This document shows, in pieces, positions 26,022 to 34,161 of a DNA stretch of 64,000 nt. Below the pieces are notes generated by a model. It made no database searches. It saw only the letters and a program-made list of their open reading frames with translations, and was not told the DNA's origin. The translations under genes were made by a program, and so were the position numbers. Source of the DNA: Pistricoccus aurantiacus (GTDB lineage: Bacteria > Pseudomonadota > Gammaproteobacteria > Pseudomonadales > Halomonadaceae); assembly GCF_007954585.1 (NCBI RefSeq), contig NZ_CP042382.1, positions 3,348,001-3,412,000 on the forward strand, read 5' to 3'. The stretch's first letter is position 1, and each line of letters starts with the position of its first letter.

Positions 26022-26044
26022 TCATCCACACTTTCTGTGGATAA
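26022..26044. promoter_or_regulatory. Pair of facing DnaA boxes
   Basis: TGTGGATAA (26036-26044) is a perfect DnaA box (complement TTATCCACA), and TCATCCACA (26022-26030) is a one-mismatch box facing it across 5 bases; together they form a 7-bp perfect inverted repeat. A third box-like TTATCCCCA lies at 26665-26673, before miaB, and the palindrome ATTGATCAAT at 26105-26114. There is no dnaA, dnaN or other origin gene nearby, so this is more likely a regulatory or DnaA-titration site, or chance, than an origin. Confidence 0.4.
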
Positions 26045-26143
26045 GTCTTGGGAAAAATCCCCTCGAACATTTCACGAGCGCCATCACCGGCGGCGATCTC
26101 TTGGATTGATCAATTATTGAGCAGCCCTGTTCGAACCTTCAAG

Positions 26144-26473
26144 TCAGTCGTTTCCTCTGGGCGGCAGCCCCGGGGCTCGAGGAAATTCCGATATATTGCC
26201 CACCGCCTTGACCGCCTTGGGCGTACCTTCCCGCTCGACTTCATCGATGCGAACGATAGCGTTGAGCGGCAGATAGCTACGGCTTACGCCTTCGAAGGTA
26301 CGCCGCAGCTTGTCCGTGGAAGGGTCGACCACTACCCGGGAAACATCGTTGAAGACGAAGGACTCGATCTCGATGAAACCCCAAAGGTCGCTTTGAAAAA
26401 TCTCTTGTGCGTAGAGCTCCCAGATTTCGCCCTGATGCTGAAAGATCACGCGATAGATCGGCTTGGACGCCAT
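26144..26473 (-). CDS. DUF1820 family protein
   Basis: 109 residues, a full-length match in pattern to the DUF1820 family: PIYRVIFQHQGEIWELYAQEIFQSDLWGFIEIE at the N-terminus and LPLNAIVRIDEVEREG in the second half. No membrane segment or signal peptide; probably a small cytoplasmic beta-rich protein. No function is known. The ATG at 26471-26473 has AGAGGCGG at good spacing; 24 further open codons upstream are not used. Divergent from miaB. Confidence 0.8.
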   Translation of the reverse strand: MASKPIYRVIFQHQGEIWELYAQEIFQSDLWGFIEIESFVFNDVSRVVVDPSTDKLRRTFEGVSRSYLPLNAIVRIDEVEREGTPKAVKAVGNISEFPRAPGLPPRGND

Positions 26474-26587
26474 TACCGCCTCTTGTATCAGAAAACTTGG
26501 ACGGCAGCCGGATCGCTGCCCCGTTGAAGCCTGCAAGATTAGCATAGCCGTACTTGCCGCGACCTAGCCGTTGCCCGAACGCTTGCG

Positions 26588-26593
26588 TATAAT
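26588..26593 (+). promoter_or_regulatory. Predicted -10 element of the miaB promoter
   Basis: A perfect TATAAT lies at 26588-26593, about 115 bases before the miaB start and in the divergent gap with the DUF1820 gene. No -35 hexamer with normal spacing is obvious (TAGCCG at 26565-26570 is poor). Confidence 0.4.
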
Positions 26594-26707
26594 TATCGCC
26601 ATCTTATGGCCGGCGCGACAAAACGCATTGCCCCACTGGCCAATCACTCCGTTACTCTTAGCGGTTATCCCCATATTCAGGCCTCCGCGACCGCGACTCC
26701 AAGCCTT

Positions 26708-28051
26708 ATGACCAAGAAGCTTTTCATCAAGACCCACGGCTGCCAGATGAACGAGTATGACTCCGCTCGCATGGCGGATCTGCTCGGCGAATCTCATCGG
26801 CTGGAACTCACGGACGACGAGAACGAAGCCGACGTCGTGCTGCTCAATACCTGTTCCATCCGCGAGAAGGCGCAGGAGAAGGTCTTTCACCAGCTGGGGC
26901 GCTGGAAAAAGCTCAAGGAGCGCAACCCGAACCTGGTGATCGGCGTGGGCGGCTGCGTGGCCAGCCAGGAAGGCGAGGCGCTGCGCAAGCGGGCGCCCCA
27001 GGTTGACCTGGTGTTCGGCCCCCAGACCCTTCACCGGGTGCCGGCCATGCTCGATGCAAGTCAAGCGCAGCAGATTTCCGTGGTGGACGTCACCTTTCCG
27101 GAAATCGAGAAGTTCGACCATCTGCCCAAGCCCAGCTCCGACGGCGCCACCGCCTTTGTCTCGATCATGGAAGGCTGCTCCAAGTACTGCACCTTCTGCG
27201 TGGTGCCCTATACCCGTGGCGAGGAAGTTTCTCGCAGCTTCGAGGCGGTGATGGAGGAAGTCATTCATCTGGCGGACCAGGGAGTGCGGGAAATCAACCT
27301 GCTGGGCCAGAACGTCAACGCCTACCGAGGTGAAAATGCCCTGGGGGACGAGATCGATCTGGCGGAGCTGATCGGTTGCGTGGCGGCGGTGGACGGCATC
27401 GACCGCGTGCGTTTCACCACCTCGCACCCGGTGGAATTTTCCGACAGTCTGATCGATGCCTACGGGGAGATTCCCGAACTGGTCAGTCATCTGCACCTGC
27501 CGGTGCAATCCGGCTCCGATCGTATCCTGAGCGCCATGAAACGCGGTCATACGGTAGAGGAATACGTCGACAAGCTGGAGCGCATCCGCGCGCTGCGCCC
27601 GGATATCAGCTTTTCCTCGGATTTCATCATCGGCTTTCCCGGTGAAACCGACGCGGACTTCGAGGCCACCCTGGATCTGATTCAACGCATCGGCTTCGAT
27701 GTGTCCTTCAGTTTCGTCTATTCTGCCCGCCCAGGCACGCCGGCGTCGGATCTCCCTGACGAAACCCCGGAAGCGGTCAAGAAACAGCGCCTGGCGATCC
27801 TCCAGCAGCGCATCACCCAGCAGGCCATGAGTATCAGCCGGCGTATGGTAGGCAACAGGGAACGCATCCTGGTCACCGGCTTTTCGCCGAAAGACCCGGG
27901 AGAGCTTTCCGGACGTACCGAGAACAATCGCGTGGTCAACTTTCGCGCCGATCAGCCGCTGGAACTGATCGGCCATTTCGTCGACGTCAACATCACCGAG
28001 GCGCTTCCCAACTCCCTGCGCGGGACGTTGGTATCCGCCATCCCCCATTGA
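26708..28051 (+). CDS. miaB: tRNA-2-methylthio-N6-dimethylallyladenosine synthase (radical SAM)
   Basis: 447 residues from the ATG at 26708. Order: UPF0004 domain with three cluster cysteines ([25 protein letters not shown]), the radical-SAM motif CSKYCTFC (about residues 157-164), and a C-terminal TRAM domain (about residues 380-444). It adds a methylthio group to i6A37 of tRNAs reading UNN codons. An open extension of 34 codons upstream lacks family sequence. It is followed by the phoH-like gene after 95 bases containing a GC-rich hairpin. Confidence 0.96.
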   Translation: MTKKLFIKTHGCQMNEYDSARMADLLGESHRLELTDDENEADVVLLNTCSIREKAQEKVFHQLGRWKKLKERNPNLVIGVGGCVASQEGEALRKRAPQVDLVFGPQTLHRVPAMLDASQAQQISVVDVTFPEIEKFDHLPKPSSDGATAFVSIMEGCSKYCTFCVVPYTRGEEVSRSFEAVMEEVIHLADQGVREINLLGQNVNAYRGENALGDEIDLAELIGCVAAVDGIDRVRFTTSHPVEFSDSLIDAYGEIPELVSHLHLPVQSGSDRILSAMKRGHTVEEYVDKLERIRALRPDISFSSDFIIGFPGETDADFEATLDLIQRIGFDVSFSFVYSARPGTPASDLPDETPEAVKKQRLAILQQRITQQAMSISRRMVGNRERILVTGFSPKDPGELSGRTENNRVVNFRADQPLELIGHFVDVNITEALPNSLRGTLVSAIPH

Positions 28052-28079
28052 AACCCCGATGATCATCCTTCGAAATATT

Positions 28080-28099
28080 GCCCCGACGCCGCTCGGGGC
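28080..28099 (+). terminator. GC-rich hairpin between miaB and the phoH-like gene
   Basis: Perfect 7-bp inverted repeat GCCCCGA / TCGGGGC with loop CGCCGC. There is no T-run after it, so a full intrinsic terminator is unlikely; it may attenuate or simply protect the miaB transcript end. Confidence 0.35.
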
Positions 28100-28146
28100 C
28101 TAAGCTCTATTCAACGTCCATCTTTTCATAGCGAGGCCCCGTTCTC

Positions 28147-29226
28147 TTGAGCCAACAAAGCACTCAGGCCCACCGCATCACTACCTTGACCCTAGAACCC
28201 AACGACCCCCAGCGCTTGGCCAACCTTTGTGGCCAGCGCGACGAACACCTCAAGCTGATCGAAGCACGGCTTGGGGTGACGCTTCGCAATCGCGGCAATA
28301 CCTTTCAACTCGCCGGGCCCGGTGCCCGCGTCAAGGCGGCGGCCAACGTGCTCGAGCATCTCTACCGGGAAGCGGAATCCAGCGAACTGACGCCGGATAC
28401 GCTGCATCTGTTTCTGCAGGAATCCGGACTGGAGGCGCTGGAGGAGGAGGAAGGCGTCGAGCGAGAAGACGAAATACTGCTGCGTACGTCCAAGATGTTG
28501 ATCAAGCCCCGCGGGCTCAATCAGCAGCGCTACGTAAGCAGCATCCGTGATCACGACATCAACTTCGGCATCGGTCCAGCAGGCACCGGCAAGACCTATC
28601 TGGCGGTTGCCGCCGCGGTGGAGGCGCTCAATCAACAGCAGGTACGGCGCATCTTGCTGGTACGTCCTGCGGTGGAAGCCGGCGAGAAGCTGGGGTTCCT
28701 GCCCGGCGACCTGGCCCAGAAGATCGACCCCTACCTGCGCCCGCTCTATGACGCTCTGTACGAGATGGTCGGATTTGAACAGGTGGGCAAGCTGATCGAG
28801 CGTCAGATCATCGAAATCGCCCCGCTCGCCTATATGCGCGGACGCACCCTGAACAACTCCTTCATCATCCTGGATGAAAGCCAGAACACCACGCGGGAGC
28901 AGATGAAGATGTTCCTGACCCGAATCGGCTTCGGTTCCACCGCGGTGATCACCGGGGACGTCACTCAGGTCGACCTGCCCCGGGGTCAAAGCTCCGGACT
29001 GATCCAGGTACTCGACGTGCTCAAGGATACCGCGGGTATCGGCGTTACCCACTTCGCCGCCAAGGACGTGGTGCGCCATCCCTTGGTGCAACGCATCATC
29101 GAAGCCTATGATCTGTTCGAGGCCAGTGAAGAAGCCGGCGAGCGCGCTCGCCGCGAAGCTCGGGAACAGGCCCGTCGCGACGCTGCCCTCGCCAATAGCC
29201 AAGTCGGCGAACGCAGCCCTTCATGA
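28147..29226 (+). CDS. ybeZ: PhoH-like ATPase (YbeZ)
   Basis: 359 residues, close to E. coli YbeZ (346). The start appears to be the TTG at 28147 with GCGAGG upstream; no ATG allows the full N-terminal KH-like domain (about residues 10-85). The PhoH ATPase domain has Walker A GPAGTGKT (about residues 143-150), LVRPAVEAGEKLGFLPGDL, and Walker B FIILDESQNTT. It partners the RNase YbeY in ribosome maturation and quality control. The next gene, ybeY, begins about 15 bases after its stop. Confidence 0.92.
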   Translation: MSQQSTQAHRITTLTLEPNDPQRLANLCGQRDEHLKLIEARLGVTLRNRGNTFQLAGPGARVKAAANVLEHLYREAESSELTPDTLHLFLQESGLEALEEEEGVEREDEILLRTSKMLIKPRGLNQQRYVSSIRDHDINFGIGPAGTGKTYLAVAAAVEALNQQQVRRILLVRPAVEAGEKLGFLPGDLAQKIDPYLRPLYDALYEMVGFEQVGKLIERQIIEIAPLAYMRGRTLNNSFIILDESQNTTREQMKMFLTRIGFGSTAVITGDVTQVDLPRGQSSGLIQVLDVLKDTAGIGVTHFAAKDVVRHPLVQRIIEAYDLFEASEEAGERARREAREQARRDAALANSQVGERSPS

Positions 29227-29240
29227 AAGAGACGGAGATC

Positions 29241-29753
29241 ATGGCCGGAGCAGGGGCGGACATCACAGTCGATCGCCAGATAGCCTGTGCGAAAAGCGCA
29301 TCACTTCCCGGCGTGACGCTGCTTGAATGCTGGGTAGCGAAGGTGCTGGAGTATCATCCCCGGGAAACACGCCGGGAATTGACGATTCGCTTCGTCGAGC
29401 CGGAGGAAAGCCAGGCGCTCAATCGCGACTATCGCGGCAAGGATTGCCCTACCAACGTGCTGTCCTTCCCTTTCGAGATGCCGCCGGGACTCGCGCTACC
29501 CTTGCTGGGGGATCTGGTGATCTGCGATGCGGTAGTGGGTGAGGAAGCCCGAGCGCAGGGCAAGGCGCTCGAGGATCATTACACGCACATGGTCGTGCAT
29601 GGCACCCTGCACCTGCTGGGCTATGATCATATCGACGACGGGGACGCGGAGGTCATGGAATCTCTGGAAACGAGGATTCTCGCCGCTCTCGGTGTTGCCG
29701 ATCCCTATCATCACGTTACGCCAGATTTCGAGGACAAGAGACCCCACGCATGA
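29241..29753 (+). CDS. ybeY: Endoribonuclease YbeY (rRNA maturation factor)
   Basis: 170 residues from the ATG at 29241, which has GGAG 5 bases upstream and aligns with the E. coli start; an in-frame ATG at 29223 overlaps the ybeZ stop and cannot be excluded. The zinc-binding signature HGTLHLLGYDH (H-x3-H-x5-H) is at about residues 120-130, and DCPTNVLSFPFE is conserved. It works in 16S rRNA 3' end processing and ribosome quality control. The last four bases overlap the corC start. Confidence 0.94.
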   Translation: MAGAGADITVDRQIACAKSASLPGVTLLECWVAKVLEYHPRETRRELTIRFVEPEESQALNRDYRGKDCPTNVLSFPFEMPPGLALPLLGDLVICDAVVGEEARAQGKALEDHYTHMVVHGTLHLLGYDHIDDGDAEVMESLETRILAALGVADPYHHVTPDFEDKRPHA

Positions 29754-30628
29754 GCGAAGATCGATCGAGCGGCCAGAACGGCAAGTCCTGGTTCGACAAG
29801 TTGTTCGGCGCTTTTTCCGGCGATTCCGACGAGCCCAGTTCTCGCGACGAGCTGCTGACGTTTCTACGTGAAGCGGGGACTCGATTGAAGCTCGACCAGG
29901 AAGCCCTGGTAATCATCGAGGGCGCCCTGCAGATCAGCGATCAGCAGGTGCGGGAAGTCCTGATTCCCCGTTCGCAGATTGCCGCCATCGGGGTCGAACA
30001 ACCGCCGGAGGAATATCTGCCGGTGATACTGGAAACCGGCCATTCCCGCTATCCGGTGATCGGAGAAAACCTCGATGACGTGCTGGGAATTCTGCTGGTC
30101 AAGGATCTGCTGCCGGTGCTGTATCAGCGTCAGCTGAGTCCGGAAAGCTTCGATCTTGCCACCATCCTGCGCCCGGCCATGTTCGTTCCAGAGTCGAAGC
30201 GTCTCAACAGTCTGCTCAAGGAGATTCGCGACACCCACAACCACATGGCCATCGTGGTGGACGAATACGGCGGCACCGCAGGCATCGTGACCATCGAGGA
30301 TATTCTCGAGCAGATCGTCGGCGATATCGAGGATGAGCACGATACGGACGAGGAAGACGATATCCGCGAGGTGGAAGACGGACGTTTCGCGATTCGCGCC
30401 TTGACGCAGATCGACGATTTCAACGACCACTTCGATACCAATTTCTCCGACGACGAGTTCGATACCGTCGGCGGTCTGGTCATGCAGCGTTTCGGGCACC
30501 TGCCCCGGCGAGGCGAATACGCGGATCTCGGCGGCTGGCGCTTCACGGTCCTCAATGCGGACAATCGGCGCATTCGTCTTCTGCAGGCGGAACCTGTGCC
30601 TAGCGGCTATGCGGAGGATGACAACTAG
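29750..30628 (+). CDS. corC: CorC/YbeX family CBS-domain protein
   Basis: 292 residues: a basic/acidic N-terminus, two CBS domains (about residues 70-195, [14 protein letters not shown] and [27 protein letters not shown]), and a C-terminal CorC_HlyC transporter-associated domain (about residues 208-285). YbeX-type proteins are tied to Mg/Co homeostasis and ribosome biogenesis; it has no membrane domain. Start overlaps ybeY by ATGA. The order ybeZ-ybeY-corC-lnt matches E. coli. Confidence 0.93.
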   Translation: MSEDRSSGQNGKSWFDKLFGAFSGDSDEPSSRDELLTFLREAGTRLKLDQEALVIIEGALQISDQQVREVLIPRSQIAAIGVEQPPEEYLPVILETGHSRYPVIGENLDDVLGILLVKDLLPVLYQRQLSPESFDLATILRPAMFVPESKRLNSLLKEIRDTHNHMAIVVDEYGGTAGIVTIEDILEQIVGDIEDEHDTDEEDDIREVEDGRFAIRALTQIDDFNDHFDTNFSDDEFDTVGGLVMQRFGHLPRRGEYADLGGWRFTVLNADNRRIRLLQAEPVPSGYAEDDN

Positions 30629-30671
30629 CCGCCGGCAATCCCAAATCAGTCTGACGTTTCGAGGAAATTCC

Positions 30672-32207
30672 GTGGAACAGCATTCAGCAAGGTCCATTCG
30701 GCCTCGCTTGCAATATCTTGTTGCTCTCATCGCCGGCGGCCTGACCACCTTGACCGCCTCCCCTTTCAACTGGTGGTGGCTGGCGCCGATCGTCATCGGC
30801 CTAATGTACTGGGGCACACATCGCCTGTCGACGGGACAGGCCGTCATCAAGGGCTGGTGGTATGGGCTTGGCCTGTTCGGTACCGGTACCTCTTGGGTGT
30901 ATGTGTCCATTCACGACTATGGCTACACCGGCGCACCCCTGGCAATATTTTTGACGGCGCTGTTCGCCATGGCCATGGCGCTGTTTCCCGCTATAACCCT
31001 GGGTCTCTATCGCGGCCTGGTGGTACGTGCCTGGCCACCAGGAGCTCTCTTTTTCCGTGGTTCCTTGATCACCGCCCTGGCTTTCGCCGGCGCCTGGGTG
31101 CTCGGAGAAGCGCTGCGTACCTATCTGTTTACCGGCTTTCCCTGGCTGCTGATCGGTACCTCCATGGTGGACGCGCCTTTGTCTCCCTGGGCGCCGGTGC
31201 TTGGGGTCTATGGGCTTTCGTTGATCACGGCACTGACCGGCACCCTGGGGGTGGAACTACTACGACGGCGATGGCTGGCGGGGCTTCCCATCGCCATCTT
31301 GTGGCTCGCTCCTCTGACTCTGCCTCAGCACTGGACCGAGCCTAGCGGTGATCCGGTACGGGTAGCCTTGCTGCAGGGCAATCTGCCCCAATTGATCAAA
31401 TGGACCGAGCAGGGTCAGCGTCAGGCGGTGAATACCTACAGTGCGCTGACCCAGGCACAGAACGCCGATATCGATCTCGTTCTCTGGCCGGAAGCCGCCC
31501 TGCCGATGTTCGAGGATCAGGCTCGGCCCTTTCTGGAACGAATACAGGCGAATCTTTCCCCGGATACCGCCCTGTTGACCGGTATTCTGCAGCGGGATGA
31601 CGCGGGGAATGCCTACAACGGCGTGATCGGCGTCGGCAATACTCGGGGGCATTACCGCAAGGAGCATCTGGTGCCCTTCGGCGAGTATCTTCCCCTGGAA
31701 GGGTTGCTCGGCGGCCTGATTGCCTTCTTCGACCTACCGACCCCTACCATGACCCCGGAGCGCTCGAAACAGCCGCCGATGCAGGCTGCGGGCCTCGAGA
31801 TCGGTACCGCCATCTGTTACGAAATTGTCTATCCGGATCTGGTGGCAAATCGGGCAAGAGACGCCAACGTGCTGCTGACCGTGTCCAACGACACCTGGTT
31901 CGGTGACTCCTTCGGCCCGCTCCAGCATGTGCAGATGGCGCGACTGCGCGCCCTGGAAAACGGCCGTTACCTGCTGCGCGCCACCAGCAACGGAGTGACG
32001 GTGATCATTGATCCTAAAGGAGAGATCACCGCCCAGGCGGAGCGCTTCACCACCACCAGCATCGAAGGCGACGTTCAGGCGATGCAGGGCCTGACGCCTT
32101 TCACCCATACCGGCAGTTGGCCGGTCTGGCTGATGTCTCTGCTACTGCTCGCGCCGGCGCTGGTGGGTGTCGGATCGCGCAAGCAGCGCCAGTCCGTCAA
32201 CTCCTGA
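30672..32207 (+). CDS. lnt: Apolipoprotein N-acyltransferase
   Basis: 511 residues (512 in E. coli) from a GTG at 30672, which has GAGGA 7 bases upstream; no ATG gives the right N-terminus. Six or so N-terminal membrane helices are followed by a nitrilase-type periplasmic domain with the catalytic glutamate in WPEAALP, lysine in YRKEHLVPFGEYLP and cysteine in ICYEIVYPD. It adds the third acyl chain to lipoproteins in the inner membrane. It follows corC after 43 bases and ends at a strong shared terminator. Confidence 0.94.
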   Translation: MEQHSARSIRPRLQYLVALIAGGLTTLTASPFNWWWLAPIVIGLMYWGTHRLSTGQAVIKGWWYGLGLFGTGTSWVYVSIHDYGYTGAPLAIFLTALFAMAMALFPAITLGLYRGLVVRAWPPGALFFRGSLITALAFAGAWVLGEALRTYLFTGFPWLLIGTSMVDAPLSPWAPVLGVYGLSLITALTGTLGVELLRRRWLAGLPIAILWLAPLTLPQHWTEPSGDPVRVALLQGNLPQLIKWTEQGQRQAVNTYSALTQAQNADIDLVLWPEAALPMFEDQARPFLERIQANLSPDTALLTGILQRDDAGNAYNGVIGVGNTRGHYRKEHLVPFGEYLPLEGLLGGLIAFFDLPTPTMTPERSKQPPMQAAGLEIGTAICYEIVYPDLVANRARDANVLLTVSNDTWFGDSFGPLQHVQMARLRALENGRYLLRATSNGVTVIIDPKGEITAQAERFTTTSIEGDVQAMQGLTPFTHTGSWPVWLMSLLLLAPALVGVGSRKQRQSVNS

Positions 32208-32230
32208 CACCCCATCGATCCCACGGAACG

Positions 32231-32258
32231 CAAGAGGCCCGCTGAAGCGGGCCTCTTG
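32231..32258. terminator. Bidirectional terminator between lnt and the first phaC
   Basis: Perfect 12-bp stem CAAGAGGCCCGC / GCGGGCCTCTTG with loop TGAA, located between convergent genes (lnt stop 32207, phaC stop 32285). The T-runs are short, but stem and position make it a good two-way terminator. Confidence 0.75.
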
Positions 32259-32284
32259 CACAGCGTCTTGCGCTACCTTGTCGA

Positions 32285-34114
32285 CTATTTCGCTTTCTGC
32301 TCTTTCAGTACGTCCTGAATGCTCTGACGCACGTAGCGCCCGGGCGCGGGTTCGATGATCTCGAGCTCACCCTCGCCGGGCTGGCGAGCGGCCACCAGCT
32401 TTTGCGTGTCCACATAGCCGTTCTGGGTAATCCAGTTCTGCCAGTGTGGCCACCAGGAGCCTTCGTGAGGCGTGGCGCCCTCGAACCATTGCTCCGGGGT
32501 CGGCGGCAGAGTGTCGTTGGTCCAGTAACCATACTTGTTCTTGTGGGGCGGATTGACGATGCCGGCGATATGCCCGGAGCCCCCCAGCACGAAGGTGACC
32601 GGTCCCTTGGGCAGCTGAGTTCCCCAGTAGGTGCTGTTCCATTTGGAAATATGATCTTCCTTGGTGGAAATGAAGTAGCTGGGGGTGGAAATCTTGCGCA
32701 GGTCGATCTTGACCCCGTCGATTTCGATTCCATTCGGCTCGACGAGGCGGTTGTCCTTGTACATGTTACGAATGTACCAACCCAGGGTGCCACCGGGCAG
32801 GTTGGTGCCGTCCGTGTTCCAGTACAGCAGGTCGAAGGACGAAGGTGCCTGGCCCTTGAGGTAATTATTGACATAGAACGACCAATAGAGGTCGTTTTCC
32901 TTCAGCAGATTGAAGACGAAGCTCAGTACCCGACCGTCCAGATAGCCATCCCGTTCCAGCTGCCGCTCGATCCCCGCCACTACACGATCGTTGACAAATA
33001 CCCCAAGCTCGCCGGGATCGCGGAAATCCTGCAGGCACGCCATGTAGGTGACGGAACGCACCTTGCGCCCGCGTCGAGTGCTGGTCAGATAGGCCAATGT
33101 CGAGGCGGTCAGGGTGCCCCCCACGCAATAGCTCAGCAGGTTGACGGATTTCTCGCCGCAGGCTTTTTCGATGGCTTCCATGGCGGCGATGGGGCCCATC
33201 TGCACATAATCCGCCCAGGTCAGGGTGCGCTGATTCGGCCCCACGTTACGCCAGGAAATCAGGAAGACCGTGTGGCCCTGCTCCACCAGCCACTCCACCA
33301 TGGAGTTGCCCGGACGCAGATCCAGAATGTAATACTTGTTGATCCAGGGCGGCACCACCAGCAGCGGCGTCTTGAAGACCTGCTCCGTGGCCGGCGCATA
33401 CTGGATCAGTTGGATCAGTTCGTTTTCATAGATTACCGAGCCGGGCGTGATCGCGACGTTCTTGCCCACCTCGAAGGCCTGGCGATCGGTCATGGTGACA
33501 TTGATACCGATGGCCGAGTTCTGCAGATCCTTGCGCAGCTGCGCCATTCCCTCGACCAGATTCTGCCCCTTGCTTTCCAGGGTCTGGCGCATCACTTCCG
33601 GATTGGTGGTCAGAAAATTCGAAGGCGACAGCGCGCTGACATATTGGCGAGCGTAGAAGCTCAGGCTTCGCCGCTGTTTTTCCGGCAGACCGTGCAGGCT
33701 GTCCACCATCGCCTCCATCAATCGTGAGTAACGCAAATACTGCTCGCTAATGGCACGATAGAAGGGTTCGCTGCGCCAGGCGTCGTCCTTGAAACGCCGA
33801 TCCTGAGGCGTCGCCTGCTGATCATCCCTGTCCAGCTGCCATCCTTGCTGCCACTGCTGCTGCCAGAACTCGAGCTGATCCTGCAGCAGTTTGGCCTGGG
33901 TCTCGAATACTGCCTGAGGATTGCTGAAAAAGGTCTGCATGCCGGCTTGCAGGGTCGCCGTCATATCCTCCTGGATCGCCTTGGCTACCTCGTCTGGCAC
34001 CCCGTGTTCCTGCACGACCTGCATCAGCGCCTGGGATTCCTCACCGATCGCTTTCAGCCGCTCGTTCCATTCCTGCTGATCTTCCAGAGACAGATTGTTC
34101 AGACTTTGCTGCAT
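32285..34114 (-). CDS. phaC: Class I poly(3-hydroxyalkanoate) synthase, copy 1
   Basis: 609 residues from the ATG at 34112-34114 (long G-rich ribosome site). The N-terminal domain (about 1-210) is glutamine-rich; the catalytic alpha/beta fold has the lipase-box region LLSYCVGGT with nucleophile Cys330, aspartate in STKEDHI and histidine in GGSGHIAGIVNPPHKNKYGYW. The first glycine of the usual G-x-C-x-G box is serine. It polymerises hydroxyacyl-CoA at the surface of PHA granules. It sits 47 bases after the second copy and is very similar over the C-terminal two thirds. Phasin and DUF6489 genes lie upstream on the same strand. Confidence 0.93.
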   Translation of the reverse strand: MQQSLNNLSLEDQQEWNERLKAIGEESQALMQVVQEHGVPDEVAKAIQEDMTATLQAGMQTFFSNPQAVFETQAKLLQDQLEFWQQQWQQGWQLDRDDQQATPQDRRFKDDAWRSEPFYRAISEQYLRYSRLMEAMVDSLHGLPEKQRRSLSFYARQYVSALSPSNFLTTNPEVMRQTLESKGQNLVEGMAQLRKDLQNSAIGINVTMTDRQAFEVGKNVAITPGSVIYENELIQLIQYAPATEQVFKTPLLVVPPWINKYYILDLRPGNSMVEWLVEQGHTVFLISWRNVGPNQRTLTWADYVQMGPIAAMEAIEKACGEKSVNLLSYCVGGTLTASTLAYLTSTRRGRKVRSVTYMACLQDFRDPGELGVFVNDRVVAGIERQLERDGYLDGRVLSFVFNLLKENDLYWSFYVNNYLKGQAPSSFDLLYWNTDGTNLPGGTLGWYIRNMYKDNRLVEPNGIEIDGVKIDLRKISTPSYFISTKEDHISKWNSTYWGTQLPKGPVTFVLGGSGHIAGIVNPPHKNKYGYWTNDTLPPTPEQWFEGATPHEGSWWPHWQNWITQNGYVDTQKLVAARQPGEGELEIIEPAPGRYVRQSIQDVLKEQKAK

Positions 34115-34161
34115 CGCGTTTCCCCCCTCTTGCGTATTCCGACTGGCCTTTACCAACGGAT

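Noticed and set aside
26564-28066. Long antisense frame opposite miaB (500 codons)
   Set aside because: Same shadow signature, and the sense strand is fully accounted for by MiaB.
28047-28086. Heat-shock promoter before the ybeZ-lnt cluster (as in E. coli)
   Set aside because: ATTGAAA and a later CCCCGA are 27 bases apart, far outside sigma32 spacing.
32402-33727. Long antisense frame opposite the first phaC (441 codons)
   Set aside because: Lacks ribosome site and recognisable domains; the phaC reading is unambiguous.
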